From assembly GCF_003234185.1 (NCBI RefSeq), contig NZ_QKSM01000014.1:1-64000 (forward strand): 64,000 bases of DNA, in the 5' to 3' direction. Under the pieces are notes generated by a model that worked only from the letters and a program-made list of their open reading frames with translations, ran no database searches and was not told the DNA's origin. Of this stretch, positions 42,085 to 52,600 are shown one piece after another (the stretch's first letter is position 1; each line of letters begins with the position of its first letter). Source of the DNA: Curtobacterium sp. MCSS17_008. Lineage in GTDB: Bacteria; Actinomycetota; Actinomycetes; Actinomycetales; Microbacteriaceae. Position numbers and translations under genes: made by a program.

Positions 42085-45072
42085 TCAGTTCCCCGCGATC
42101 ACGGAACCGTCGTCCTGCGCGTCGTCGTCCGAGGTCGCCGGCGCGCTGATGCTCGGCGAGGACACCCGCCGCGAGCGGGACCGTCCCTGGCCGGGCTGCT
42201 TCGGCTCGGGGAGCGCCTGCAGCACGGAGTCGAGGAGCGACTCGGCGTCGTCGCGGACCGGACGCGGCTCGCGCTTCGTCACGGCGACCGGGATGTCGAG
42301 GATCGCGACGGTGTTCTCGGTCGGGGTGACCGGCGCACTCGAGCTGACCCGGCGACGGGTCGGCCTGGCGCTCTTCACCGGGACCGCCTCGGGGTCCGGC
42401 GACGGCGCAGCGGGAGCAGCCGGGGCCGCGGTGGCCGGGACCGCCTCCGAGGCGGCAGGGTCGGGCTCGACCACCGGCGCACCGGACTCCGCCGACGTCT
42501 GCTCGTTCGACGACGCTCCCTGGTCGCTGCCCGTGTTGCCGTTGCCCCGGCCGCCCCGACGGCGTCGGCGCTTCGGGCCGGACGGCTGCTCGGCGTGCTG
42601 TCCGGGACCGTCCTCGGCGCCCTGCTCCGGCGCGGACGCCGGCAAACCTGCCGACACCGGCGACCCGGCGGACGCCGGCGACTCCGCCGAGGCCGGCGAG
42701 CCGACCGAGGCGGCACCACCACGAGGCGACGCGACACCGGTCACACCGGCGGCAGCCTCCTCGTGGGGCAGGGTCGACGCCGCGATGCGGGACAGCGCGT
42801 TCTTGACGTCCTCGGTGATCTGGTGCGCCTGCGAGGACTGGCCGTTCGCCCCGTGCGAGCCGTTGCCCGACCCGCCGCCGTTGCCACCGTTCCCGTTGCC
42901 GGCGTTGCCGTTGCCACCGTTCGAGCCCGCGTTGCCCCGGCCCTTCCGACGGCTCTTGCCCTGCTGCTCGGCCGTGTTGTCGTTGACCTTCGCGTTGACC
43001 TCGTCGAGGGACTCGCGGAGCCCGACGCCGATCTTCTTGCGGGTCATCTGCACGAGGCCGAGCGAGGTGACCTCGGCGACCTGGTGCTTCGTGCGGTCAC
43101 GGCTCAGGCACTCGACGAGACGACGGAGCACGAGGTCGCGGTTCGACTCGAGCACCATGTCGATGAAGTCGATGACGATGATGCCGCCGATGTCACGCAG
43201 GCGGAGCTGACGCACGATCTCCTCGGCCGCCTCGAGGTTGTTCTTGGTGACGGTCTCCTCGAGGTTGCCGCCCGAGCCGACGAACTTGCCCGTGTTGACG
43301 TCGACGACCGTCATGGCCTCGGTGCGGTCGATGACGAGCGAGCCCCCCGAGGGCAGCCAGACCTTGCGGTCCAGCGCCTTCTCGATCTGCTCGTTGAGGC
43401 GGTACTCCTCGAACGAGTCCGGGCCGTCGTAGACCTCGACGCGGTCCTTCAGGTCCGGCGCCACGGCGTCGAGGTACTCCTCGATCGTGCCGCGCGCGGC
43501 CTCGCCGTCGATGATGAGCTTCGTGAAGTCCTCGTTGAAGACGTCACGGACGATCTTGACGAGCAGGTCCGGCTCCGAGTGCAGCATGACCGGTGCGTGG
43601 CCGTTCGCGACCTTCTTCTGGATCGCCTCCCACTGGTTCGTCAGGCGCTGCACGTCGCGGGTCAGCTGCTCCTCGGTGGCACCCTCGGCGGCGGTGCGGA
43701 CGATGACGCCCGCGTGCTCCGGCAGGACCTCCTTGAGGATCTTCTTGAGCCGCGCACGCTCGGTGTCGGGCAGCTTGCGCGAGATCCCGTTCATCGAGCC
43801 GTTCGGCACGTACACCAGGTAGCGACCCGGCAGCGAGATCTGCGAGGTGAGACGGGCACCCTTGTGCCCGACCGGGTCCTTCGTGACCTGCACGAGCACC
43901 TTGTCGCCCGGCTTCAAGGCGGCCTCGATGCGGCGACCGTGGTTCCCGGTGTCGACCGACGCCCAGTCGACCTCGCCCGCGTAGAGCACGGCGTTGCGAC
44001 CGCGGCCGATGTCCACGAAGGCCGCCTCCATGGAGGGCAGCACGTTCTGCACCTTGCCGAGGTACACGTTGCCGATGAGCGACACGTTGTGCGACTTCGT
44101 GACGTAGTGCTCGGCGAGGACGTTGTCCTCCAGCACGCCGATCTCGATCTTGGACGAGCTCGACCGGACGATCATCTGCCGGTCGACGCTCTCGCGGCGG
44201 GCGAGGAACTCGTCCTCGGTGATGACGGTGCGACGACGACCGGCATCACGCCCGTCGCGCCGGCGCTGCTTCTTCGCCTCGAGACGGGTCGACCCCTTGA
44301 TGCGCTGCGGCTCGGTGATGAGCTCGGGCTCGCGGCGGCGGGGCTCCTGGTGGTCGCGCGGCTCGCGGGCGCCGCGCTCCTGGCGGTCGGCGCTGCTCCC
44401 CCGGCGGCGCGATCGACGGCGACCGCCGCCCTGCTCCTCGTCCTCGTCCTCGTCCTCGTCACGGGCGGCGCGGACCGGCAGGTCGGGCAGGACCGGGGCG
44501 TGGAAGATCAGGCTCAGCGTGCTCGTCGCCTTCGGCACGAACGGCTCGTCGGCCTCCGGAGCGGACGTGGGCTCCGGCCGGGAGGCGGGGCTCCCCTCGC
44601 CGGCGCCCGTCACCTCGGTCGCGGGTGCGGCAGCCCCGGGCTCCTCCTCCGTCGCGGCGGTCTCCGCACCGGCGGCCGCGGCTGCGGACTCGGTGCGGTC
44701 GGCCTGCGCGGGCTCGGCCTCCGTCGACGCGTCGCCGGTGACCACGGGCTGGCTCCCGGTCACGGTCGACACGTCCTGCGGCTCGGTACCCGGGCTCGCG
44801 ACCTGCTCGACGGCGACCTCGACCGGGGCCGACGCGGCGTCGGTCGTGGTCGACGCGGCCGTCTCGTCCGCGGCAGGAGCGTCGCCGGCCGGTGCGTCGT
44901 CGGTTGGCGCGTCGTCGGTCAGCGCGACCGTCTCGACGTCCTGGGTCGTCTCGTCGACGTCACCACGGGCCTCCTGGCCGGTGGACCGTGCGCGGCGGCT
45001 GCCGAACAGGCGGCCCCGGCGCTTCGGTGCGACTTCTTCGTTGTTCGGGTTGTCGGTGTTCTGCTCCACCAT
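42085..45072 (-). CDS. rne: Ribonuclease E/G
   Basis: A 995-residue endoribonuclease for mRNA decay and rRNA/tRNA processing. Residues 1-290 are an acidic/basic disordered arm. The S1 domain (VSLIGNVYLGKVQNVLPSME) starts near 330. The catalytic DNase I-like part has VDVNTGKFVGSGG and IIVIDFIDM, with the two Mg-binding aspartates. Oddly, the usual zinc-link CxxCxG after GLVQMTRKK is absent; the sequence goes straight into RESLDEVNAKVNDNTAEQQG. A Gly/Asn run and an acidic, Ala-rich C-terminal arm with SPASA repeats follow. The ATG at 45072 is the likely start; GGAG lies 13 nt upstream. Confidence 0.9.
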   Translation of the reverse strand: MVEQNTDNPNNEEVAPKRRGRLFGSRRARSTGQEARGDVDETTQDVETVALTDDAPTDDAPAGDAPAADETAASTTTDAASAPVEVAVEQVASPGTEPQDVSTVTGSQPVVTGDASTEAEPAQADRTESAAAAAGAETAATEEEPGAAAPATEVTGAGEGSPASRPEPTSAPEADEPFVPKATSTLSLIFHAPVLPDLPVRAARDEDEDEDEEQGGGRRRSRRRGSSADRQERGAREPRDHQEPRRREPELITEPQRIKGSTRLEAKKQRRRDGRDAGRRRTVITEDEFLARRESVDRQMIVRSSSSKIEIGVLEDNVLAEHYVTKSHNVSLIGNVYLGKVQNVLPSMEAAFVDIGRGRNAVLYAGEVDWASVDTGNHGRRIEAALKPGDKVLVQVTKDPVGHKGARLTSQISLPGRYLVYVPNGSMNGISRKLPDTERARLKKILKEVLPEHAGVIVRTAAEGATEEQLTRDVQRLTNQWEAIQKKVANGHAPVMLHSEPDLLVKIVRDVFNEDFTKLIIDGEAARGTIEEYLDAVAPDLKDRVEVYDGPDSFEEYRLNEQIEKALDRKVWLPSGGSLVIDRTEAMTVVDVNTGKFVGSGGNLEETVTKNNLEAAEEIVRQLRLRDIGGIIVIDFIDMVLESNRDLVLRRLVECLSRDRTKHQVAEVTSLGLVQMTRKKIGVGLRESLDEVNAKVNDNTAEQQGKSRRKGRGNAGSNGGNGNAGNGNGGNGGGSGNGSHGANGQSSQAHQITEDVKNALSRIAASTLPHEEAAAGVTGVASPRGGAASVGSPASAESPASAGSPVSAGLPASAPEQGAEDGPGQHAEQPSGPKRRRRRGGRGNGNTGSDQGASSNEQTSAESGAPVVEPDPAASEAVPATAAPAAPAAPSPDPEAVPVKSARPTRRRVSSSAPVTPTENTVAILDIPVAVTKREPRPVRDDAESLLDSVLQALPEPKQPGQGRSRSRRVSSPSISAPATSDDDAQDDGSVIAGN

Positions 45073-45406
45073 GGATCTGGTGCACTCCTCGGCCCCACTC
45101 GCGCCCTGACGGACGGCGGGAATTCTGTGGTTGTCACGGGCGGCGTCCACGCCCCCGCGTTCGCTGTCTTGTGACCGGTCCGCGTCATCCCGGCGTTCGG
45201 TCCGTGGCCGTTCCGTGTCGGGCACCCGGCCCGTCCGGCTCGGCATCGGCGTGACGCGAGTCCCGGTCACGGCGCGCTCTCACCGCACCTGATCGTCCGG
45301 GCTGCGCCCGGAAAGCTCTCTCGCCGCACGGATCGGCCGCGCGACTGCAGCCATTGTCGCACGAGGTGCCAGGAAAGTACCGGAACGGGCATGCGATGAT
45401 GACGCC
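45073..45406. other. 334-bp divergent gap with long rne leader
   Basis: No separate gene is seen. The rne frame is open up to 45270, but its codons here look unlike protein. A minus-strand GACAAT (about 45350-45360) is a possible -10, which would give an rne leader near 270 nt. RNase E messages are often autoregulated through such leaders. The right end carries the VKOR promoter. Confidence 0.4.
45395..45400 (+). promoter_or_regulatory. -10 hexamer of leaderless VKOR gene
   Basis: GATGAT ends 6 nt before the GTG at 45407. Confidence 0.45.
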
Positions 45407-46015
45407 GTGAGCACGAGCGCAACCACGCCCCGCCGCCCCGTCGCCATGGCGGTCTTCCTCATCGTCACCGGTGCGGTCGGCCTCTACGCCGCGTTCAACC
45501 TCGTGCTGGACGAGTTCGCGAAGTTCGAGAACCCGACGAAGGCGCTCAGCTGCGACGTCAGCCCGTTCGTGAACTGCTCGCAGGTGATGACGAGCTGGCA
45601 GGGGTCGCTCTTCGGGTTCCCGAACCCGCTGCTCGGCGTCATGGGCTTCGTCGCGCCGATCGCCGTCGGGGTCGTGCTGCTCGCCGGGATGCGGAACGGG
45701 AACCGCTGGTTCTGGATCCTCTTCAACGCGGGCGTGTTCCTCGCCTGGGTGTTCGTGACCTGGCTGTTCACGCAGACCGTGTGGGTCATCGGGTACCTGT
45801 GCCCCTGGTGCATGCTCGTCTGGTCGGTGACGATCCCGATGTTCTGGATCTTCACGACCTGGAACGCCGCGCAGGGCCGCTTCGGCGCCGGTGTCCAGCG
45901 CGTCGGGAGGACGCTGCTGCCGTACTCGTGGGCGTTCGTGCTGGCGAACTACGCCGTGATCGTGGTCTGCATCCTCATCGTCTTCCCGCGGGTGCTCACG
46001 ACGCTCCCGATCTGA
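45407..46015 (+). CDS. Vitamin K epoxide reductase-family oxidase (VKOR)
   Basis: A 202-residue membrane protein with about five helices. It passes electrons from DsbA-like proteins to quinone and so drives disulfide formation outside the membrane. Cys49 and Cys57 (CDVSPFVNCSQV) form the loop pair, and CPWC (Cys132, Cys135) the quinone-side active site. The fused thioredoxin domain of some actinobacterial VKORs is lacking. Its probable partner is the DsbA-like gene at 46412-47260, which is convergent. Confidence 0.92.
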   Translation: MSTSATTPRRPVAMAVFLIVTGAVGLYAAFNLVLDEFAKFENPTKALSCDVSPFVNCSQVMTSWQGSLFGFPNPLLGVMGFVAPIAVGVVLLAGMRNGNRWFWILFNAGVFLAWVFVTWLFTQTVWVIGYLCPWCMLVWSVTIPMFWIFTTWNAAQGRFGAGVQRVGRTLLPYSWAFVLANYAVIVVCILIVFPRVLTTLPI

Positions 46016-46117
46016 CGCCCGGCCCACGATCGGTAGCGCCTCGCGCTGCCGCCACCGAGGCGTTCCCGACGCTGCGCGTGCTGTCCGCGCGCGTGTCCTC
46101 GCCGCGCCCGATCCTTC

Positions 46118-46264
46118 CCAGGTCACCCGCGATGCCCGGTCGGAACGGGCGTACCTGGTGTGACAGGACGACCAGGCACGCCCGATCCGACCAGGTCACC
46201 CGCGATGGCGAGCTGGAACGGGCGTACCTGGTGTGACAGGACGACCAGGCACGCCCGACCCGAC
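46118..46264. repeat. Two 73-bp direct repeats with internal hairpins
   Basis: Copies at 46118-46190 and 46191-46264 differ at about six positions. Each holds GGCGTACCTGGT facing ACCAGGCACGCC (one mismatch) around 11 nt. Partial units (CCAGGCACGCCCGACCCG) continue to about 46300. The whole 396-bp convergent gap 46016-46411 has no gene. Confidence 0.85.
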
Positions 46265-46357
46265 CAGGCACGCCCGACCCGGCCGAGCACCGCACGCCCG
46301 ACCCGGCCCGGCCCGACCACCCCGGCGCGCCTGCGCCCGCACGGCCCCGTGAACGAG

Positions 46358-46397
46358 GACGGCCCCGCGCTCCCTGGTCGGGAGCGGCGGGGCCGTC
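46358..46397 (-). terminator. Strong terminator hairpin after the DsbA-like gene
   Basis: GACGGCCCCGC-GCTCCC pairs with GGGAGC-GCGGGGCCGTC (one bulged G) around TGGTC. It lies 14 bp beyond the stop at 46412 and ends the ileS-to-dsbA unit. Downstream on the minus strand is CTCGTTC. Confidence 0.8.
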
Positions 46398-46411
46398 GTC
46401 GTGCGGAACGG

Positions 46412-47260
46412 CTACTTCGCGGCGGCCTCGATGGTCGGCACGACCTCGGTGAGCGACTCCACGCGCTGCCCGTTCACCAGGATCGTCGGCGTCCCGAAGC
46501 CCTGCGGGCCGGCGACCGCCGGGTCCGAGGTCACCTGGTTCGTCACCTTCGTCACCCACCCCTTGTAGGTCTCGTTCGACAGGCACTCGGAGACGTCGGA
46601 GCCCGTCGCCCCGCCGGCCTCCACCAGGTCGGCGATCTCGGCGTTCGTCAGACCCTTGGTGCCCTCTTCGGGCTGCTTCTCGAAGAACTGCGTCTGCACG
46701 TCGAGGAACTTGTCCGGCGCGTAGTTCGCGACGCACATCGCGGCGTTCGCTGCACGGCTGGCGTAGCGCGAACCGAGGTAGCTGCGGTCGAGGATCGAGA
46801 CCGGGTGGACCTCGAGCGTCGCCGTGCCGTCCTTCACGAAGTCCGTGATCTGGTCCGAGTAGGCGGCCTCGAACTGCTTGCACACCGGGCAGGCCCAGTC
46901 GACGTACTCGACGACCTTGACCTTGCCGTCGCTGTCGGCGGTCGCGACGGGCGACGGGGTGCCGTCGGCGGAGACACCGCCGGTCGTGACGGGCTCGATC
47001 TCCCCGTCACCGCCGGTGAACTGGATGCCGCCGGTGACCATGTTCTTCGGGCCCGCGGCCGAGGTGGTGCCGCCGCTGTTCACGTTCACCACGACGATCG
47101 CGACGATCGCCGCGACGGCCACGATGCCCAGGCCGATGCCGCCCTGCAGGAACCACTTGTTGCGGCGCTTGCGGCGCTTCTCGGCCTCGGCACGCTGCCG
47201 GGCGACGTCGCGGGCGTGCTGCCGGCGCTCGTTCTTGGTGGGCCGGTCGTTGTTCGTCAT
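46412..47260 (-). CDS. DsbA-family thiol-disulfide protein, membrane-anchored
   Basis: A 282-residue protein. A basic N-terminus (1-35) precedes one membrane helix (36-60). The outside domain has a thioredoxin/DsbA fold with CPVC at residues 124-127 and the cis-proline in GTPTILVNG. It probably inserts disulfides into exported proteins and is reoxidised by the VKOR encoded at 45407. CAGGAG lies before the ATG at 47260. It follows ndk by 25 bp on the same strand. Confidence 0.9.
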   Translation of the reverse strand: MTNNDRPTKNERRQHARDVARQRAEAEKRRKRRNKWFLQGGIGLGIVAVAAIVAIVVVNVNSGGTTSAAGPKNMVTGGIQFTGGDGEIEPVTTGGVSADGTPSPVATADSDGKVKVVEYVDWACPVCKQFEAAYSDQITDFVKDGTATLEVHPVSILDRSYLGSRYASRAANAAMCVANYAPDKFLDVQTQFFEKQPEEGTKGLTNAEIADLVEAGGATGSDVSECLSNETYKGWVTKVTNQVTSDPAVAGPQGFGTPTILVNGQRVESLTEVVPTIEAAAK

Positions 47261-47285
47261 CGCGTCTGCTCCTGCGTTCCCGGGG

Positions 47286-47705
47286 TCACGCGAACCAGAG
47301 GGCGAGCTCGCGTGCCGCCGACTCCGGCGAGTCCGAGCCGTGCACGAGGTTCTGCTGCACCTTGAGGCCCCAGTCGCGGCCGAGGTCGCCACGGATGGTG
47401 CCCGGTGCGGCGGTGGTCGGGTCGGTCGTGCCGGCGAGGGAGCGGAAACCCTGGATGACGCCGTTGCCGGCGACGCGCACGGCGACGACCGGGCCGGACT
47501 GCATGAACTCCACGAGCGGCTCGAAGAACGGCTTGCCCTGGTGCTCCTCGTAGTGGGCGTCGAGCAGCTCGCGCGGCGCGGTCACCATCTTGAGGTCGAC
47601 GATCTCGTAGCCCTTGGCCTCGATCCGGCGGAGGACCTCTCCGGTGAGCTGGCGGGCGACGCCGTCGGGCTTGACGAGGACGAGGGTCTCTTCGAGATCG
47701 GACAC
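47286..47705 (-). CDS. ndk: Nucleoside diphosphate kinase
   Basis: A 139-residue enzyme that balances nucleoside triphosphate pools. LVLVKPDGVARQLTGEVL, GNGVIQGFRSLAGTTDP and NLVHGSDSPESAAREL (catalytic His) are conserved. The GTG at 47705 follows AGGAGA by 5 nt, giving MSDLEETLVL. It lies in the ileS-folC-DUF4233-ndk unit, a common actinobacterial order. Confidence 0.96.
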   Translation of the reverse strand: MSDLEETLVLVKPDGVARQLTGEVLRRIEAKGYEIVDLKMVTAPRELLDAHYEEHQGKPFFEPLVEFMQSGPVVAVRVAGNGVIQGFRSLAGTTDPTTAAPGTIRGDLGRDWGLKVQQNLVHGSDSPESAARELALWFA

Positions 47706-47731
47706 GCAGTTCTCCTGTGGTTCGGTGGTGG

Positions 47732-48148
47732 TCAGTCCTCGGCCTGGGCGGCCCGGTACGCGGCGTTCTGCCGGTCGAGCTGACCGCCCTTGACGAAGCA
47801 GAACACCCACAGCGCCAGGAACACCGCGCCGACGACGAACATGAAGGGCTCGATGAAGCCGGTGGCGAGGATGGCCGCCTGCAGCAGCCACCCGAACCAT
47901 ACACCGGCCGGGTTGCCCGTCAGGCGTGAGGCAGCTGCGAGGACGATGATCGCCAGGATCCCCCCACCGAACGCGGCGAGCGGGGGCAGCGTGCCCTTCC
48001 CGTACACGACGAGCATCGGGAAGAAGAACATGACCGCCTCGAGCACCAGGGTGATCGACAGCAGGCTCTCCTGCGCCCCGCGGTCACGTCGAGGCTTCCG
48101 CATGCGCGGCTCCCGACCCGGCCGGGAGGCACGTGGTGAGTCCGTCAT
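47732..48148 (-). CDS. DUF4233 membrane protein
   Basis: A 138-residue protein with four helices (LLSITLVLEAVMFFFPMLVV; AAFGGGILAIIVLAAASRL; WFGWLLQAAILATGF; MFVVGAVFLALWVFCFV). The layout and position between folC and ndk identify it as DUF4233. The ATG overlaps the folC stop (ATGA). Function unknown. Confidence 0.85.
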   Translation of the reverse strand: MTDSPRASRPGREPRMRKPRRDRGAQESLLSITLVLEAVMFFFPMLVVYGKGTLPPLAAFGGGILAIIVLAAASRLTGNPAGVWFGWLLQAAILATGFIEPFMFVVGAVFLALWVFCFVKGGQLDRQNAAYRAAQAED

Positions 48149-49647
48149 GCCGCCGCACCTCCTCCTGGACGCAGCCCCTCGCCGTGGACGAGGTCCATGA
48201 CCTTGCCCACCATCACGATGGAGCCGGCGACGAGCACCAGGGCGTCCTCGGCGTCCGCCTCGTCCGCCAGGTCGCGTGCTTCCTGCAGCGCCTGCTCGAG
48301 CGAGGGCTCGACGACCACGCGGTCCTCGCCCACCTCGGCCACGACGACGCGGGCGAACGCGTCGGCGTCGAGTGCGCGGTCCCCCGGCGGCTGCGTGACG
48401 ACGAAGGTCTGCACGACGTCCTTGAGCGCCCGGACGAAGCCGCGGGCGTCCTTGTCACCGAGGATCCCGACCACGCCGACGACGTGCTCGGACGGGAACG
48501 CGACCGGCAGCGCCTCCGCCAGGGCGCGGGCCCCGTGCGGGTTGTGGGCGGCGTCCACCACGACGGTGGGCTCCTGGGCGATCGGCTGCAGGCGGCCGGG
48601 GCTCGTCGCGTTCGCGAGCCCCTCGGACAGGACGTCCTCGTCGAGGGCCTGCGAACCGCGCCCGAGGAACGACTCGACCGCTGCGATCGCGACGGCGGCG
48701 TTGTGCGCCTGGTGCTGGCCGAAGAGCGGGACGAACAGGTCGTCGTAGCGCCCGGCGATGCCCTGCACGGTGACGAGCTGCCCGCCGACCGCCGGGGTGT
48801 CGGACAAGACGGAGAACCCCGTGCCCTCGACCGCGAGCGTCGACTCGGTGAGCTCGGCGGCGCGCTGCAACTCGGCGAGCGCCTCGGGCGTCTGCGCGCT
48901 CGACACCACCGACGAGGACGGCTTGATGATGCCGGACTTCGTGCGGGCGATCTCTGCGACGGTCGACCCGAGCTGCTTGGCGTGGTCGATCGCGACGGGG
49001 GTGATGACCTGCACCTGGCTCTGCACGACGTTGGTGGAGTCCCACTCGCCGCCCATGCCGACCTCGATGACGGCGACGTCGACCGGTGCCTCGGCGAAGC
49101 ACGCCAGCGCGAGGACGGTCAGCGCCTCGAAGAAGGTCAACGGCTGCTCGCCCTTGTCGCTGAGCTCCTTGTCCGTCATCTCGAGGATCGGCGTGATGTC
49201 GTCCCAGTTCTCGACGAACCGGTCCGCGGCGATGGGTTCGCCGTCGATGACGATGCGCTCCCGGATCGACACCAGGTGCGGGCTCGTCATGAGGCCGGTG
49301 CGGAGCCCGTGTGCCCGGACGATGCTCTCGGTCATGCGCGCGGTCGACGTCTTGCCGTTCGTGCCCGTGACGTGGATGACCGGGTAGGCCAGGTGCGGGT
49401 CGCCGAGGAGCTCGACGGCGCGACGGGTCGCGGTCAGGCGGTGCTCGGGCGCCTGCTCGCCGATGCGGGCGTACAGCGCCGCCTCGACGCGCCGCACCTC
49501 GTCGTCGTCCCCGCCGTAGGGCAGGGCCTCGGTCGACGACGCGTCGCCGGACGGACCGACCGGGATCCGGACCCCGGCCGTGTCGTCGAGCGGACCGAGG
49601 TCCTCGATGCCGTCGTGGTCGTCGTCGTACTGCTCGCTGTCGCTCAT
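48145..49647 (-). CDS. folC: Folylpolyglutamate synthase / dihydrofolate synthase
   Basis: A 500-residue Mur-ligase-fold enzyme that adds glutamate to dihydropteroate and folates. [17 protein letters not shown] is the P-loop, [11 protein letters not shown] and [13 protein letters not shown] are family motifs, and [14 protein letters not shown] marks the C-terminal domain. An acidic lead of about 45 residues precedes the fold. The ATG overlaps the ileS stop (ATGA), showing translational coupling. It acts in the same pathway as pabB and pabC elsewhere in this window. Confidence 0.94.
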   Translation of the reverse strand: MSDSEQYDDDHDGIEDLGPLDDTAGVRIPVGPSGDASSTEALPYGGDDDEVRRVEAALYARIGEQAPEHRLTATRRAVELLGDPHLAYPVIHVTGTNGKTSTARMTESIVRAHGLRTGLMTSPHLVSIRERIVIDGEPIAADRFVENWDDITPILEMTDKELSDKGEQPLTFFEALTVLALACFAEAPVDVAVIEVGMGGEWDSTNVVQSQVQVITPVAIDHAKQLGSTVAEIARTKSGIIKPSSSVVSSAQTPEALAELQRAAELTESTLAVEGTGFSVLSDTPAVGGQLVTVQGIAGRYDDLFVPLFGQHQAHNAAVAIAAVESFLGRGSQALDEDVLSEGLANATSPGRLQPIAQEPTVVVDAAHNPHGARALAEALPVAFPSEHVVGVVGILGDKDARGFVRALKDVVQTFVVTQPPGDRALDADAFARVVVAEVGEDRVVVEPSLEQALQEARDLADEADAEDALVLVAGSIVMVGKVMDLVHGEGLRPGGGAAA

Positions 49648-52600
49648 GCGCGTGCCACCTCCACGGACACCTTCGCACCGTCGCCGACGTCCGAGCCCTC
49701 GCCGGGAGCGAACGTCGTCGTGGTCACCTCGACGCTCGTCGCCAGGGTCTCCCCCGCGATGAGCTGCTCGTGCGCGCGGACCGGTCCGTGCGCGTCCTCG
49801 GAGACGCGGAGCGTCAGGACGATGCGGTCGCTGACGTCGAGGTTGGCGTCACGGCGGGCCTGCTGCACGGCGCGCACGACGTCGCGGGCGAGCCCCTCGG
49901 CCTCGAGCTCGGGCGTGGTCACGGTGTCGAGCACCGCGAAGCCGCCGCCGTCCAGGAAGGCCACCGCGACGGAGTCGTCCGCGACGGTGAGGTCGAGCGT
50001 GTACTCCCCCTCGACGAGGTCGACACCGCCGACGGTCACGCCGGACTCGGTCGCGACCCAGTCACCCTTCTTGGCGGCCGGGATCACCTGCTGCACCTGC
50101 TTCCCGATGCGCGGACCGGCGGCGCGGGCGTTGACGGTGAGCTTCCGCTCGATGCCGTAGCGGCCGAGCGAGGACTCCTCCTGCTGCTCGAGCACGACCT
50201 GCTTGACGTTGAGTTCGTCGCGCAGGATGTCCGCGAACGGCTCGACGCCTGCGGGATCCGGCACGACCAGGGTCAGCGTCGCGAGCGGCAGGCGGACTCG
50301 ACGGCCGGTGGCCTTGCGGAGCGCGAGCCCCTTCGATGCGACGTCGCGCACGCGGTCCATCGCGGCGACGAGGGCGTCGTCGGCCGGGAACTCGTCGGGC
50401 TCCGGGAAGTCCTCGAGGTGCACGCTGCGTCCGCCGGTCAGGCCCTTCCAGACCTCCTCGGTGACGAGCGGTGCGAGCGGGGCGGCGACGCGGGTGAGCG
50501 TCTCGAGCACGGTGTACAGCGTGTCGAACGCGGCCCGGGCGTCGGGCGAGGACTCCGCGCCGAGCCAGAACTTGTCGCGCGACCGACGCACGTACCAGTT
50601 CGTCAGCACGTCGGCGAAGTCGCGGACGGCCTGGGCCGCGAGCGGGGTGTCGAGCGCGTCGAGGTGCGTGGTCACGTCCGTCACGAGCACGCGGGTCTTC
50701 GCGAGCAGGTAGCGGTCGAGCACGTCGGTGCTGTCCGTGCGCCGGGTGGCCTGGTACCCCGAGGCACCGGAGGCGTTCGAGTACAGCGTGAAGAAGTAGT
50801 ACGTCGACCACAGCGGCAGCAGGAACTCGCGGACGCCCTGGCGGATGCCCTCCTCGGTCACGACGAGGTTGCCGCCGCGGATCACCGACGAGGACATGAG
50901 GAACCAGCGCATCGCGTCGGCGCCGTCACGGTCGAACACCTCGGAGACGTCGGGGTAGTTCCGCAGGCTCTTCGACATCTTCTGGCCGTCGGAGCCGAGC
51001 ACGATGCCGTGGCTGATGACGTTCCGGAAGGCCGGGCGGTCGAACAGCGCGGTGGACAGCGCGTGCATGACGTAGAACCAGCCGCGGGTCTGCCCGATGT
51101 ACTCGACGATGAAGTCCGCGGGGCTGTGCTCCTCGAACCACTCGCGGTTCTCGAACGGGTAGTGGACCTGCGCGTACGGCATCGAGCCGGAGTCGAACCA
51201 CACGTCGAACACGTCCGAGATGCGGCGCATCGTGGCCTTCCCCGAGGGGTCGTCCGGGTTCGGGCGGGTCAGGTCGTCGATGAACGGACGGTGCAGGTCG
51301 ACCTCGCCGTCGGCGTTCAGCGGGAGCCGGCCGAAGTCGCGCTCGAGCTCCTCGAGCGAGCCGTACACGTCGGTGCGCGGGAACTCGGGGTCGTCCGACT
51401 GCCACACCGGGATGGGCGTGCCGAAGTAGCGGTTGCGGGAGACCGACCAGTCGATCGCGTTGCCGACCCACTTGCCGAACTGGCCGTCCTTGACGTTGTC
51501 CGGCACCCAGTTGATGTCCTGGTTGAGCTCACCCATCCGGTCGCGGAACTCGGTGACGCGGACGAACCACGACGAGACCGCCTTGTAGATGAGCGGCTTC
51601 CGGCAGCGCCAGCAGTGCGGGTAGCTGTGCTCGTACGACGCCTGGCGGAGCAGACGACCCGTGTCGCGCACGGCCTTCGTCAGCGGCTTGTTGGCGTCCG
51701 ACCACAGCATGCCGGCGACGTCGCCGAACTGCGACGTGAAGACGCCGCCCTCGTCGAGCGACAGCACGACGGGGATGCCCGCGGCGGCACAGACCTCCTG
51801 GTCGTCCGCGCCGTACGCCGGGGCCTGGTGCACGATGCCCGTGCCCTCGCCCGTCTCGACGTACTCGGCGACCAGGATCCGCCACGCGTGCTCGTAGCCC
51901 TCCTGGTCCGCCAGGAAGTCGAACAGGCGCTCGTACTCGACGTTGTCGAGCTCGGCGCCGGCGACCGTGCGGAGCACGGCGGCGAGCGCGTCGTCCGCCG
52001 ACTCGTAGCCGAGGTCCTTCGCGTGGGCGGCCACGGTGTCCGACGCGAGGAGGTACCGCGCCGAGCCCGCCTCGCCGCCGTCGGCCGCGCCTCCCGGCCC
52101 GGCCGGCACGACCGCGTAGGCGATCTCCGGGCCGACCGCGAGCGCCGCGTTCGTCGGGAGCGTCCAGGGGGTCGTCGTCCAGGCGAGGGCCCGCACCCCG
52201 GTCACGCCGAGCTCGTCCGCGCGGGTCCCGCGGAGCGGGAACGCGACGGTGACCGACTGGTCCTGGCGCATCTTGTAGACGTCGTCGTCCATGCGCAGCT
52301 CGTGGTTCGACAGCGGCGTCTGGTCGTTCCAGCAGTACGGCAGGACGCGGAAGCCCTCGTAGGCCAGGCCCTTGTCCCAGAGCTGCTTCCAGGCCCAGAG
52401 CACGCTCTCCATGAAGGTGACGTCGAGGGTCTTGTAGTCGTCCTCGAAGTCGACCCAGCGTGCCTGACGGGTGACGTACGCCTGCCACTCGTCGGTGTAC
52501 TGCAGCACCGACTTCTTGGCGGCGGCGTTGAACACGTCGACGCCCATGTCGTCGATCTCGTGCTTCTCGGTGATGCCGAGCTGGCGCATCGCCTCGAGCT

